DNA from: Pseudomonas izuensis
GTDB taxonomy: Bacteria > Pseudomonadota > Gammaproteobacteria > Pseudomonadales > Pseudomonadaceae
Length of the DNA: 64,000 bases
Reading direction: 5' to 3'
Assembly (NCBI RefSeq): GCF_009861505.1
Contig: NZ_WTFT01000004.1
Span: forward strand, 204,822-268,821
Of the stretch, positions 57,718 to 64,000 are shown piece after piece; position 1 is the first letter of the stretch, and each line of letters begins with the position of its first letter. The notes beneath the pieces are model-generated. The model was not told where the DNA came from. It saw only the letters and a program-made list of their open reading frames with translations, and did no database searches. The translations under genes were made by a program, and so were the position numbers.

Positions 57718-58463
57718 TTATGAAACCGACCTTCCAGACGATGACGGGAACCGGGATGGATCAAACGGGCGGCGGTCACGGGCTGGCGACCGGACCAGGT
57801 ACGCCGGCGAATCAGCAGGCACGGCTCGCCCTTTTCAATCTGCAGCAACTTGCATTCGGAGGGCTCAGCCAGGATGGCCTCGACCACGTGCTCGCCTTCG
57901 GTCAACGGCGCGACCTGGTTCAAGTAGGCGTAAGGCGTTTGCAGGGTGAAGTCCTGCTTGAGGTATTCCGGCGCCACCAGGGCGTTGACGAAACGGTCTT
58001 CGATTTGCACCGGAATATCGTTTTCGAAATGCACGATCAGCGAATGGAACACCTTCTGCCCTTCACGCATGTCCAGGGCCAGGGCGCGCTCGGAGCCTGC
58101 GGCCTCTTCTTCGAGGGTGATGACCTTGCACGTGTGGCGATGACCACGGGAGGCGATTTCGTCGGCGATGTTGTGCACTTCAAACAGCGCGGACTGGCTT
58201 TTCGGTTCGGCGACGAAGGTGCCGACGCCCTGCATACGCACCAACAGGCCGTCGGCGGTCATCTCGCGCAGGGCGCGGTTGATGGTCATGCGGCTGAAAC
58301 CCAACTGGCTGACCAGCTCGCTTTCCGACGGAACGCGGTAGTGCGGCGGCCAGTTTCCACTGTCGATTTGCTGGGTGATCATTTGTTTGACGCGGGCGTA
58401 CAAGGGCGCCGGACTGTCGCCCATGTTCGCGGCCAACGGAGAGACTGGAGGCGGAGTCGGCAC
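57714..58463 (-). CDS. hutC: HutC, GntR-family repressor of hut
   Basis: 249 residues from GTG 58463 (AAGGA upstream). The N-terminal winged helix (about 20-90, VPSESELVSQLGFSRMTINR) and C-terminal UTRA effector domain place it in the HutC subfamily. Urocanate is the known inducer. Its operators are recognisable upstream of hutU and hutF. hutC-hutD is divergent from hutF and shares that intergenic operator, so it is likely autoregulated. Confidence 0.95.
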   Translation of the reverse strand: MPTPPPVSPLAANMGDSPAPLYARVKQMITQQIDSGNWPPHYRVPSESELVSQLGFSRMTINRALREMTADGLLVRMQGVGTFVAEPKSQSALFEVHNIADEIASRGHRHTCKVITLEEEAAGSERALALDMREGQKVFHSLIVHFENDIPVQIEDRFVNALVAPEYLKQDFTLQTPYAYLNQVAPLTEGEHVVEAILAEPSECKLLQIEKGEPCLLIRRRTWSGRQPVTAARLIHPGSRHRLEGRFHK

Positions 58464-58528
58464 GGTTAATCCTTGGTCGTTTAGGTGATGTTGCTAGCTT
58501 GCCGGAGTTTACCGGGCAGGCAAACGTC

Positions 58529-58544
58529 TGTATATGTATATACA
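58529..58544. promoter_or_regulatory. HutC operator between hutC and hutF
   Basis: TGTATATGTATATACA: perfect 7-base arms around GT. It overlaps a possible hutF -10 (TATATG at 58531, with TTTACC 17 bases upstream) and can serve both hutF and hutCD. Confidence 0.8.
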
Positions 58545-58570
58545 AATAACACACGATGGGGTGCTGAACC

Positions 58571-59935
58571 ATGTCCGCCTTCTTTGCCGAACGCGCGCTG
58601 CTGCCTAGTGGATGGGCCAACAATGTACGTCTTGAGGTCAGCGCCGATGGCGTATTGACCCATATCCAGGCCGATTCCCATGCAGATGGCGCCGAGCGGT
58701 TGAGCGGCCCGCTGCTGCCGGGCATGCCGAATCTGCACTCCCACGCCTTCCAGCGGGCCATGGCCGGGCTGGCGGAAGTGGCCGGCAATCCGAATGACAG
58801 TTTCTGGACCTGGCGCGACTTGATGTATCGCCTCGTCGGAAAAATCAGCCCGGAACAACTGGGCGTCATCGCCCGTCAGCTGTACATCGAAATGCTCAAG
58901 GCCGGTTACACCTCGGTGGCGGAATTTCATTACGTCCACCACGACAGTAACGGCCAACCCTACGTTGACCCGGCCGAACTGGCCTTGCGTATCAGCCAGG
59001 CCGCCAGCGCCGCCGGCATCGGCCTGACCCTGCTGCCAGTGCTCTACAGCCACTCCGGTTTCGGCGGCCAGACCCCGAACGACGGCCAACGTCGCTTTAT
59101 CAACAGCACCGAGAACTACCTCAAGCTGCAATCGCGCCTGCAACCCCTGCTCGCTCAGCAGAAGGCCCAGTCGCTGGGCCTGTGTTTCCACTCGCTGCGT
59201 GCAGTAACGCCGCAGCAGATCAGCGAAGTGCTGGCGGCCAGCGACAAGCAGTGCCCCGTGCACATTCATATCGCCGAACAACAGAAAGAAGTCGACGACT
59301 GCCTGACCTGGAGCGGTCGTCGTCCGCTGCAATGGCTGTACGAAAACACCGAGGTCGATCAACGCTGGTGCCTGGTCCACGCCACCCACGCCAACCCGGA
59401 AGAAGTCACGCTGATGGCCAAGAGTCGCGCCATCGCCGGCCTGTGCCTGACCACCGAGGCCAACTTGGGCGACGGGATTTTCCCGGCGGTGGACTTCCTC
59501 GCCCAAGGTGGGCGCATGGGCATCGGTTCCGACAGCCATGTGTCATTGAGCGTGGTGGAGGAACTGCGTTGGCTGGAATACGGCCAACGTCTGCGCGATC
59601 AGCGGCGCAATCGCTTGTATGGTGCGGATCAGCCAATGGTCGGCCGTACCTTGTTCGACGCGGCGCTGGATGGCGGAGCCCAGGCGCTGGGTCAGCCGAT
59701 TGGTGCGCTGGAGGTTGGCAAGCGTGCGGACTGGCTGGTGCTGGATGGCAACGATCCGTATCTGGCGACGGCGAGCGGTGACGGGATCCTGAACCGGTGG
59801 TTGTTTGCCGGTGGTGATCGTCAGGTGCGCGATGTTCTGGTCAATGGCCAGTGGGTTGTGCGTGATGGCCGGCATGCGGCAGAAGAAGAAAGCAACCGGG
59901 CTTTCACCCAGGTCCTGCGCGAACTTTTAGGCTGA
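58571..59935 (+). CDS. hutF: Formimidoylglutamate deiminase (HutF)
   Basis: 454-residue amidohydrolase that deaminates N-formimino-glutamate to N-formyl-glutamate, the branch that makes HutG necessary. Metal ligands are in MPNLHSHAFQRAM, HIHIAEQQKEVDD and LVHATHANPEE, with the distal Asp in GIGSDSHVSLS. It is divergent from hutCD with the HutC operator in between. Its presence shows the five-enzyme pathway. Confidence 0.96.
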   Translation: MSAFFAERALLPSGWANNVRLEVSADGVLTHIQADSHADGAERLSGPLLPGMPNLHSHAFQRAMAGLAEVAGNPNDSFWTWRDLMYRLVGKISPEQLGVIARQLYIEMLKAGYTSVAEFHYVHHDSNGQPYVDPAELALRISQAASAAGIGLTLLPVLYSHSGFGGQTPNDGQRRFINSTENYLKLQSRLQPLLAQQKAQSLGLCFHSLRAVTPQQISEVLAASDKQCPVHIHIAEQQKEVDDCLTWSGRRPLQWLYENTEVDQRWCLVHATHANPEEVTLMAKSRAIAGLCLTTEANLGDGIFPAVDFLAQGGRMGIGSDSHVSLSVVEELRWLEYGQRLRDQRRNRLYGADQPMVGRTLFDAALDGGAQALGQPIGALEVGKRADWLVLDGNDPYLATASGDGILNRWLFAGGDRQVRDVLVNGQWVVRDGRHAAEEESNRAFTQVLRELLG

Positions 59936-59946
59936 CACAAAAACAA

Positions 59947-60031
59947 CTGTAGGAGCGAGCCTGCTCGCGATGGAGTATCAGGGACATAAATGTGTCTGAC
60001 ACACCATCGCGAGCAGGCTCGCTCCTACAGG
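59947..60031. repeat. REPIN between hutF and the lipocalin gene
   Basis: Converging halves CTGTAGGAGCGAGCCTGCTC and GAGCAGGCTCGCTCCTACAG. GATGGAGTATCAG and CTGACACACCATC continue the stem imperfectly. It sits in a convergent gap. Confidence 0.88.
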
Positions 60032-60042
60032 GATTTTTGCAA

Positions 60043-60612
60043 TCAGTTCGAAGTCTTCGCCATCTGCGTATCCGACGCCCGCCAGATCAGCCGCGTGGTG
60101 TCATAGCCCTGCTGACGTGCCTTGCTCAGCAATTCTTCACGCACGACACCGTTGACGGTCGGGGTGCGTGACAGCAACCACAGGTACCGACGACTCGGGT
60201 CGCCGACAATGGCGGTCTTGTAGTCATCGCTGACGTACAACACCCAGTATTCGCCCTTCGCCGTACCCGGAATCAGCCGGGAGAACCAGGTGTCGAACTC
60301 CACCCACAACTTATCGGACTTACCCGGCACCTGCGGATAAGCCGTACCCTTGACCTCTTCCCACTCCCACTGTGGCGTCAGGCAGCGGTTCAATACCGCC
60401 ACGTTGCCATCGGGCTTGAGTGTGTAATGAGCTTCGGATTGCGCGCAGTCGCGCTGGAAGTACATTGGCATACGGGCCAACTCGTACCAGGTACCCTGGT
60501 AGCGCTTGAGGTTGACGCTGTTGACGGTTTTGGGCGCCAACGGATCCTGGCCAGAAGTGGCACAGCCAGCCAATACCAGGCTGGCAAAAAGCATCATCAA
60601 TAACCGCTTCAT
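60043..60612 (-). CDS. blc: Outer-membrane lipocalin (Blc)
   Basis: 189-residue lipoprotein with lipobox LAGC. The lipocalin signature KRYQGTWYELARMP begins the eight-stranded barrel. DYKTAIVGDPSRRYLWLLSR is the second conserved region. It binds lysophospholipid or fatty acid in the enteric homologue. GGGAGA lies seven bases before the ATG. It is 31 bases downstream of the small lipoprotein gene, so they are probably one operon. Confidence 0.93.
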   Translation of the reverse strand: MKRLLMMLFASLVLAGCATSGQDPLAPKTVNSVNLKRYQGTWYELARMPMYFQRDCAQSEAHYTLKPDGNVAVLNRCLTPQWEWEEVKGTAYPQVPGKSDKLWVEFDTWFSRLIPGTAKGEYWVLYVSDDYKTAIVGDPSRRYLWLLSRTPTVNGVVREELLSKARQQGYDTTRLIWRASDTQMAKTSN

Positions 60613-60643
60613 TGTTTTTCTCCCGCGGGCGCGTGGCCCCGGT

Positions 60644-60898
60644 TTACTTCAGGCCTTGGCCGGAAAACATCAGCACTTTGTCACCGGCATACTGCACGCT
60701 GATAAAGCTGTTCTTGTCGCCCCAGGTGCAACTGGACATGCCGAGCGCACCCGAACAGTCGGCCGGTTTGCCCAGCAAGGTTTCAACCTCGGTCTTGGTC
60801 ATGCCGGAAGAGAGTTTCGAGTAGTTTTCCTGATTGATCTTGCTGCACGCAGCCAACAACACGCAGAACGAAAGCAAGGCGATGGATCGCAGCGACAT
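60644..60898 (-). CDS. Small lipoprotein (SmpA/BamE-like, DUF3862 type)
   Basis: 84 residues with a lipobox LAAC (Cys18). The motif LSSGMTKTEVETLLGKPADC resembles the SmpA/OmlA (BamE-like) fold. The remainder CTWGDKNSFISVQYAGDKVL is typical of DUF3862 lipoproteins. Function is unknown. GGAG lies seven bases upstream of the ATG. It precedes blc in other pseudomonads too. Confidence 0.83.
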   Translation of the reverse strand: MSLRSIALLSFCVLLAACSKINQENYSKLSSGMTKTEVETLLGKPADCSGALGMSSCTWGDKNSFISVQYAGDKVLMFSGQGLK

Positions 60899-61078
60899 GG
60901 TGAAACTCCAGGGGCGAAGGGGATTGGCATGGCTGCCAAGCAGAACCTTAGAAGAGCAAACCCGTTTCTGGTTCCCTGGATGGCAGGGTATTTATAGGGC
61001 CGCTCGTCTGCCTTCCCGCGAATAATCAACCACTTTGTAAGGCTATTGGACATTTCGTCGGGTTTCGTCAAAAACGCC

Positions 61079-61105
61079 TAATCTTTGGCGCCATTCAGTC
61101 GAAAT
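61079..61105 (+). promoter_or_regulatory. Weak FliA-type promoter for the PctA-like chemoreceptor
   Basis: TAAT (61079-61082), 15 bases, then GTCGAAAT (61098-61105); eight of 12 match the sigma-28 consensus. It is 75 bases before the start codon. Suggestive only. Confidence 0.25.
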
Positions 61106-61179
61106 AAAAGGCAGCGCAATGCTCTATTCCGTGGCATTGCCCCCTTTTGTCGACACGCCTTTTCGCGGTAGCTCACTTA

Positions 61180-63072
61180 ATGACCAGAAACATGAAGTTC
61201 AGCCACAAAATCCTGTTGGCTGCCGCCCTCGTGGTGGTTGTCGCATTCGCTTGTTTCATCCTGTTCAACGACTATCGCCAGCGCGAGACGTTGCGTAGCA
61301 GCACCGAAGCCTCGATGCAGGAACTCGGCAGCCTGACCACCAGTAACATTCAGACCTGGCTGGAAAGCCGCATCCAGTTGCTGCAATCGCTGTCCCAGCA
61401 GATCGCTGTGGATGGCAGCGCCCCGGCCAGCCTGAAACGCGCCATCGACCTGCCTGCCTATACCGGCAACTTCCAGCTGAGCTACTTCGGCGGCACCGAT
61501 GGCGTGATGTTTTCGGTCCCGGCGGGCAACCGCGCGGCGGACTATGACCCGCGCGCCCGTGGCTGGTACAAGGCGGCCAACAGCGCGCAGCAGACCATCG
61601 TCACGGAACCGTACATCGCGGCGTCTTCGGGCAAGCTGGTGATTACCGTTGCAACCCCGGTGCAGCGCCAGGGCCAGATGATCGGCGTTGCCGGCGCCGA
61701 CATTGACCTGTCCAGCGTCAGCGCGATCATTAACTCGCTGAATTTCGGTGGTCACGGCCATGCCTTCATCGTCGGCGCCGATGGCAAGATCCTGATCCAC
61801 CCCGACAGCAAACTGGTGCTCAAGACCCTGACCGACGCCTACCCCAACGGTGCGCCCAAAGTCAGCCCGGGCATGAAGGAAGTCGAGATCGACGGCAAAC
61901 GCCAGTTCATTTCCTTCACCCACGTCAATGGCGTGCCGTCGGCGGATTGGTATGTGGCACTGGTGCTGGACCAGGACACCGCCTTCTCGATGCTCAGCGA
62001 ATTCCGCACCTCGGCGATCATTGCCATGGTCATTGCGGTGGTGATCATCATCGCCCTGCTGGGCATGCTGATCAGTTTCCTGATGCAGCCATTGCTGACC
62101 ATGGGTCGTGCCATGCACGACATCGCCGAAGGCGAAGGCGATCTGACCAAACGCCTGACCATTCACGGTCACGACGAATTCGGTGCACTGGGGATGTCGT
62201 TCAACCGTTTCGTAGAACGTATTCACACCTCGATTCGCGAGGTGTCCTCGGCCACCGGTCAGGTCAACGAAGTGGCACTGCGTGTAGTGGCGGCGTCCAA
62301 CTCGTCGATGTTCAACTCCGACCAGCAAGCCTCACGCACCAGTAGCGTCGCCGCAGCCATCAACCAACTCGGCGCCGCCGCCCAGGAAATCGCCCAGAAC
62401 GCCGCCCTCGCCTCCCAGCATTCGAGCGATGCCCGCGCCCTGGCCGAAGAGGGTCAGCAGGTGGTGGATAACACCATCTCGGCGATGCACCAGCTATCGG
62501 CGAAGATCAGCGACTCGTGCGGCAATATCGAAACGCTCAACAGCAACACCGTCAACATCGGGCAGATTCTGGAAGTGATCACCAGCATCTCCCAGCAGAC
62601 CAACCTGCTGGCCCTCAACGCCGCCATCGAAGCCGCGCGTGCGGGTGAAGCCGGGCGCGGGTTTGCGGTGGTAGCCGATGAAGTGCGCAACCTCGCTCAC
62701 CGCACCCAGGATTCGGCGCAGCAAGTGCAGAAGATGATTGAGGAGCTGCAAATCGGCGCCCGCGAAGCCGTGGGCACCATGACCGAGAGCCAGCGTCACA
62801 GTGAAAGCAGCGTCGGTATCGCCAACCAGGCCGGTGAACGCCTGGGCAGCGTGACCCAGCGCATCAGCGAAATCGACGGCATGAACCAGTCCGTGGCGAC
62901 GGCGACGGAAGAACAGACGGCTGTGGTGGAATCGATCAACGTCGACATCACCGAGATCAACACCCTGAACCAGGAAGGCGTGGAGAACCTGCAATCAACC
63001 TTGCGTGCGTGTGCCGACCTTGAGCAGCAGGCGGCGCGGTTGAAGCATCTGGTGGGTAGTTTCAGGATCTAA
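61180..63072 (+). CDS. Methyl-accepting chemotaxis protein, dCache type (PctA-like)
   Basis: 630 residues from the ATG at 61180 (an ATG at 61192 is the alternative). TM1 lies at about 10-30, a periplasmic dCache domain at 35-275, TM2 near 280-305, then HAMP and the signalling domain. From memory the cytoplasmic part is nearly identical to PctA/B/C of P. aeruginosa. In the ligand site Tyr122, Arg127, Trp129, Tyr130 and Asp174 match the amino-acid-binding motif. The amine-contacting Asp (146 in PctA) is Ala147 here. It is therefore a chemoreceptor whose ligand may not be an ordinary amino acid. Confidence 0.88.
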   Translation: MTRNMKFSHKILLAAALVVVVAFACFILFNDYRQRETLRSSTEASMQELGSLTTSNIQTWLESRIQLLQSLSQQIAVDGSAPASLKRAIDLPAYTGNFQLSYFGGTDGVMFSVPAGNRAADYDPRARGWYKAANSAQQTIVTEPYIAASSGKLVITVATPVQRQGQMIGVAGADIDLSSVSAIINSLNFGGHGHAFIVGADGKILIHPDSKLVLKTLTDAYPNGAPKVSPGMKEVEIDGKRQFISFTHVNGVPSADWYVALVLDQDTAFSMLSEFRTSAIIAMVIAVVIIIALLGMLISFLMQPLLTMGRAMHDIAEGEGDLTKRLTIHGHDEFGALGMSFNRFVERIHTSIREVSSATGQVNEVALRVVAASNSSMFNSDQQASRTSSVAAAINQLGAAAQEIAQNAALASQHSSDARALAEEGQQVVDNTISAMHQLSAKISDSCGNIETLNSNTVNIGQILEVITSISQQTNLLALNAAIEAARAGEAGRGFAVVADEVRNLAHRTQDSAQQVQKMIEELQIGAREAVGTMTESQRHSESSVGIANQAGERLGSVTQRISEIDGMNQSVATATEEQTAVVESINVDITEINTLNQEGVENLQSTLRACADLEQQAARLKHLVGSFRI

Positions 63073-63088
63073 GGCGCTCTTGAAGGCC

Positions 63089-63167
63089 TCATCGCGAGCA
63101 GGGCTCGCTCCTACAGTGGATCTGTGTCGTTCACAAACCCCTTGTAGGAGCGAGCCTGCTCGCGATG
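63089..63167. repeat. REP pair, diverging arrangement
   Basis: CATCGCGAGCAGGGCTCGCT at 63089 and GTAGGAGCGAGCCTGCTCGC ending near 63167, GCGA ends outward. The left half has one extra G (AGGGCTC). It fills the convergent gap before the DUF924 gene. Confidence 0.84.
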
Positions 63168-63190
63168 GCGGCATCAGCAACAACAAAAAA

Positions 63191-63793
63191 CTAGAAGCGA
63201 GACCCCGGCTTCGAAAGAAACTCCAACTCCTGCGCCGTACTCTCCCGCCCCAACACCGCATTGCGATGCGGAAACCGTCCAAACTGCGCAATCACTCGCT
63301 GATGCTTCTCGGCATAGTCCAGATAGTCGGCAAACAGCGCCCTGTCACTTTCCGGTTGTTGCTCCAGCAGTTCGATGTAGCGAGAGATGCATTCGTTTTG
63401 CACTTCGAGGTTTTCGCAGTGCTCGAACACCAGCAGGATGAACACCCGCTGGATCGGCTGCAGTTGCCGATCGAAATCTGCGGCAATGCCTTGAGCAACG
63501 AGTGCCTGGGCCCTGATGTCACCGGAAAAGGCTTTGGGGGTATCGCGAAAGAGCATGCGCGGCAATTGATCGAGTAACAGCACCAGGGCCAGCCAACCTT
63601 CGGGACATTGCGCCCACTCGGTCAAACCGCCGGCCAGGGCCTGCTCGACCTGGCCCCCGAAGCGCTCACGCGCTTCGAGGTCCTGGCTGTCACGCTTGCC
63701 GAACCATAACGTGCCCTTTTGCGCCGCCACTTCCTTCGATGATTCGCAGTTTCCGAACCACCATTCGAGCAACGGCTGCCAGGGCGCGATCAT
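63191..63793 (-). CDS. DUF924 family protein
   Basis: 200 residues, all helical, of the DUF924 (TPR-like) family. The pattern WFGKRDSQDLEARERFG, LALVLLLDQLPRMLFR and QFGRFPHRNAVLGRES is typical; no catalytic function is known. It starts four bases after the fbp stop with GGAG inside the fbp end, so it is co-transcribed with fbp. Confidence 0.88.
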   Translation of the reverse strand: MIAPWQPLLEWWFGNCESSKEVAAQKGTLWFGKRDSQDLEARERFGGQVEQALAGGLTEWAQCPEGWLALVLLLDQLPRMLFRDTPKAFSGDIRAQALVAQGIAADFDRQLQPIQRVFILLVFEHCENLEVQNECISRYIELLEQQPESDRALFADYLDYAEKHQRVIAQFGRFPHRNAVLGRESTAQELEFLSKPGSRF

Positions 63794-63796
63794 GAT

Positions 63797-64000
63797 TTAC
63801 TCCTTGTGGTACGCCGTGACGCGTGCAACTTCTTCCTTCGAGCCGAGGAACACCGCTACACGCTGGTGCAAGCCTTCTGGCTGGATGTCGAGGATGCGCT
63901 GGTGGCCGTCGGTGGACGCGCCGCCCGCTTGTTCGACGAGGAACGACATCGGGTTGGCTTCGTACATCAGGCGCAGCTTGCCCGGCTTGGATGGCTCGCG
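63797..64000 (-). CDS. fbp: Fructose-1,6-bisphosphatase, C-terminal end
   Basis: The last 67 residues of class I FBPase; the start lies beyond the right edge. The stretch [20 protein letters not shown], then [13 protein letters not shown] and [11 protein letters not shown], is the conserved C-terminal substrate and metal region. It removes the C1 phosphate in gluconeogenesis, which pseudomonads need for growth on amino acids such as histidine. The frame is open to the window edge. Confidence 0.93.
   Translation of the reverse strand, partial: REPSKPGKLRLMYEANPMSFLVEQAGGASTDGHQRILDIQPEGLHQRVAVFLGSKEEVARVTAYHKE

Noticed and set aside
5922-63167. Recurrent 20-30 base repeats as a possible CRISPR array
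   Set aside because: The repeats are scattered singly or in inverted pairs across 58 kb with no regular spacers and no cas genes; they are REP elements.

Overview
The window reads as a chromosomal segment of a fluorescent pseudomonad (Pseudomonas fluorescens group). It is GC-rich and every reading frame looks healthy. From memory, the gene order closely follows the P. aeruginosa PAO1 core block that runs from pilQPONM through ponA, priA, argS, hslVU, pha, ubiE, tat, opgGH and hut to fbp. The intergenic gaps are filled with the REP/REPIN family typical of the fluorescent group (GTAGGAGCGAGC / GCTCGCGA halves). I saw no rRNA, tRNA, CRISPR array, insertion sequence, integrase or phage gene. I also saw no clear undescribed multi-gene system.

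Layout. 1-3185: type IV pilus alignment operon pilMNOPQ (minus strand, pilQ cut by the window edge), divergent from the PBP1a gene ponA (3400-5841). 6106-8884: malic enzyme, a secreted thermonuclease-like protein and rpmE on the minus strand. 8885-16446: priA, argS, a SPOR protein, the HslVU protease behind a good sigma-32 promoter, and a DUF971 protein. 16564-23896: the complete medium-chain polyhydroxyalkanoate (PHA) locus phaC1-phaZ-phaC2-phaD facing phaI-phaF, with a sigma-54-type element upstream of phaC1, plus a small PHA-associated protein. 24064-30109: ubiE-ubiJ-ubiB, hisI-hisE, tatABC and rsmE. 30320-39681: an HBM-type chemoreceptor, a polar amino acid ABC importer and the osmoregulated glucan genes opgGH. 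40003-43399: dtd, pip, and a two-gene module of an esterase plus an orphan quaternary-amine binding protein.

43673-59935 holds the whole histidine utilisation (hut) regulon. hutF diverges from hutC-hutD, and the long operon hutU-hutTu-hutX-W-V-hutH1-hutH2-hutT-hutI-hutG lies beyond. Together these encode uptake of histidine and urocanate and the five-step route to glutamate (HutH, HutU, HutI, HutF, HutG). Palindromic HutC operators sit upstream of hutU and hutF. The hutU one lies just downstream of a strong -24/-12 element. 60043-64000: lipocalin, a small lipoprotein, a PctA-like chemoreceptor, a DUF924 protein and the 3' end of fbp.

The most interesting points are these. A full-length histidase paralogue (HutH1) has precisely lost the Ala-Ser-Gly triad that makes the MIO cofactor, along with two other active-site residues. 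A dCache chemoreceptor has Ala where the family's amine-binding Asp should be. The rpmE terminator doubles as the first codons of the nuclease gene. The hutU control region is layered. Twenty REP pairs occur in two opposite arrangements, five of them inside or at the ends of operons.
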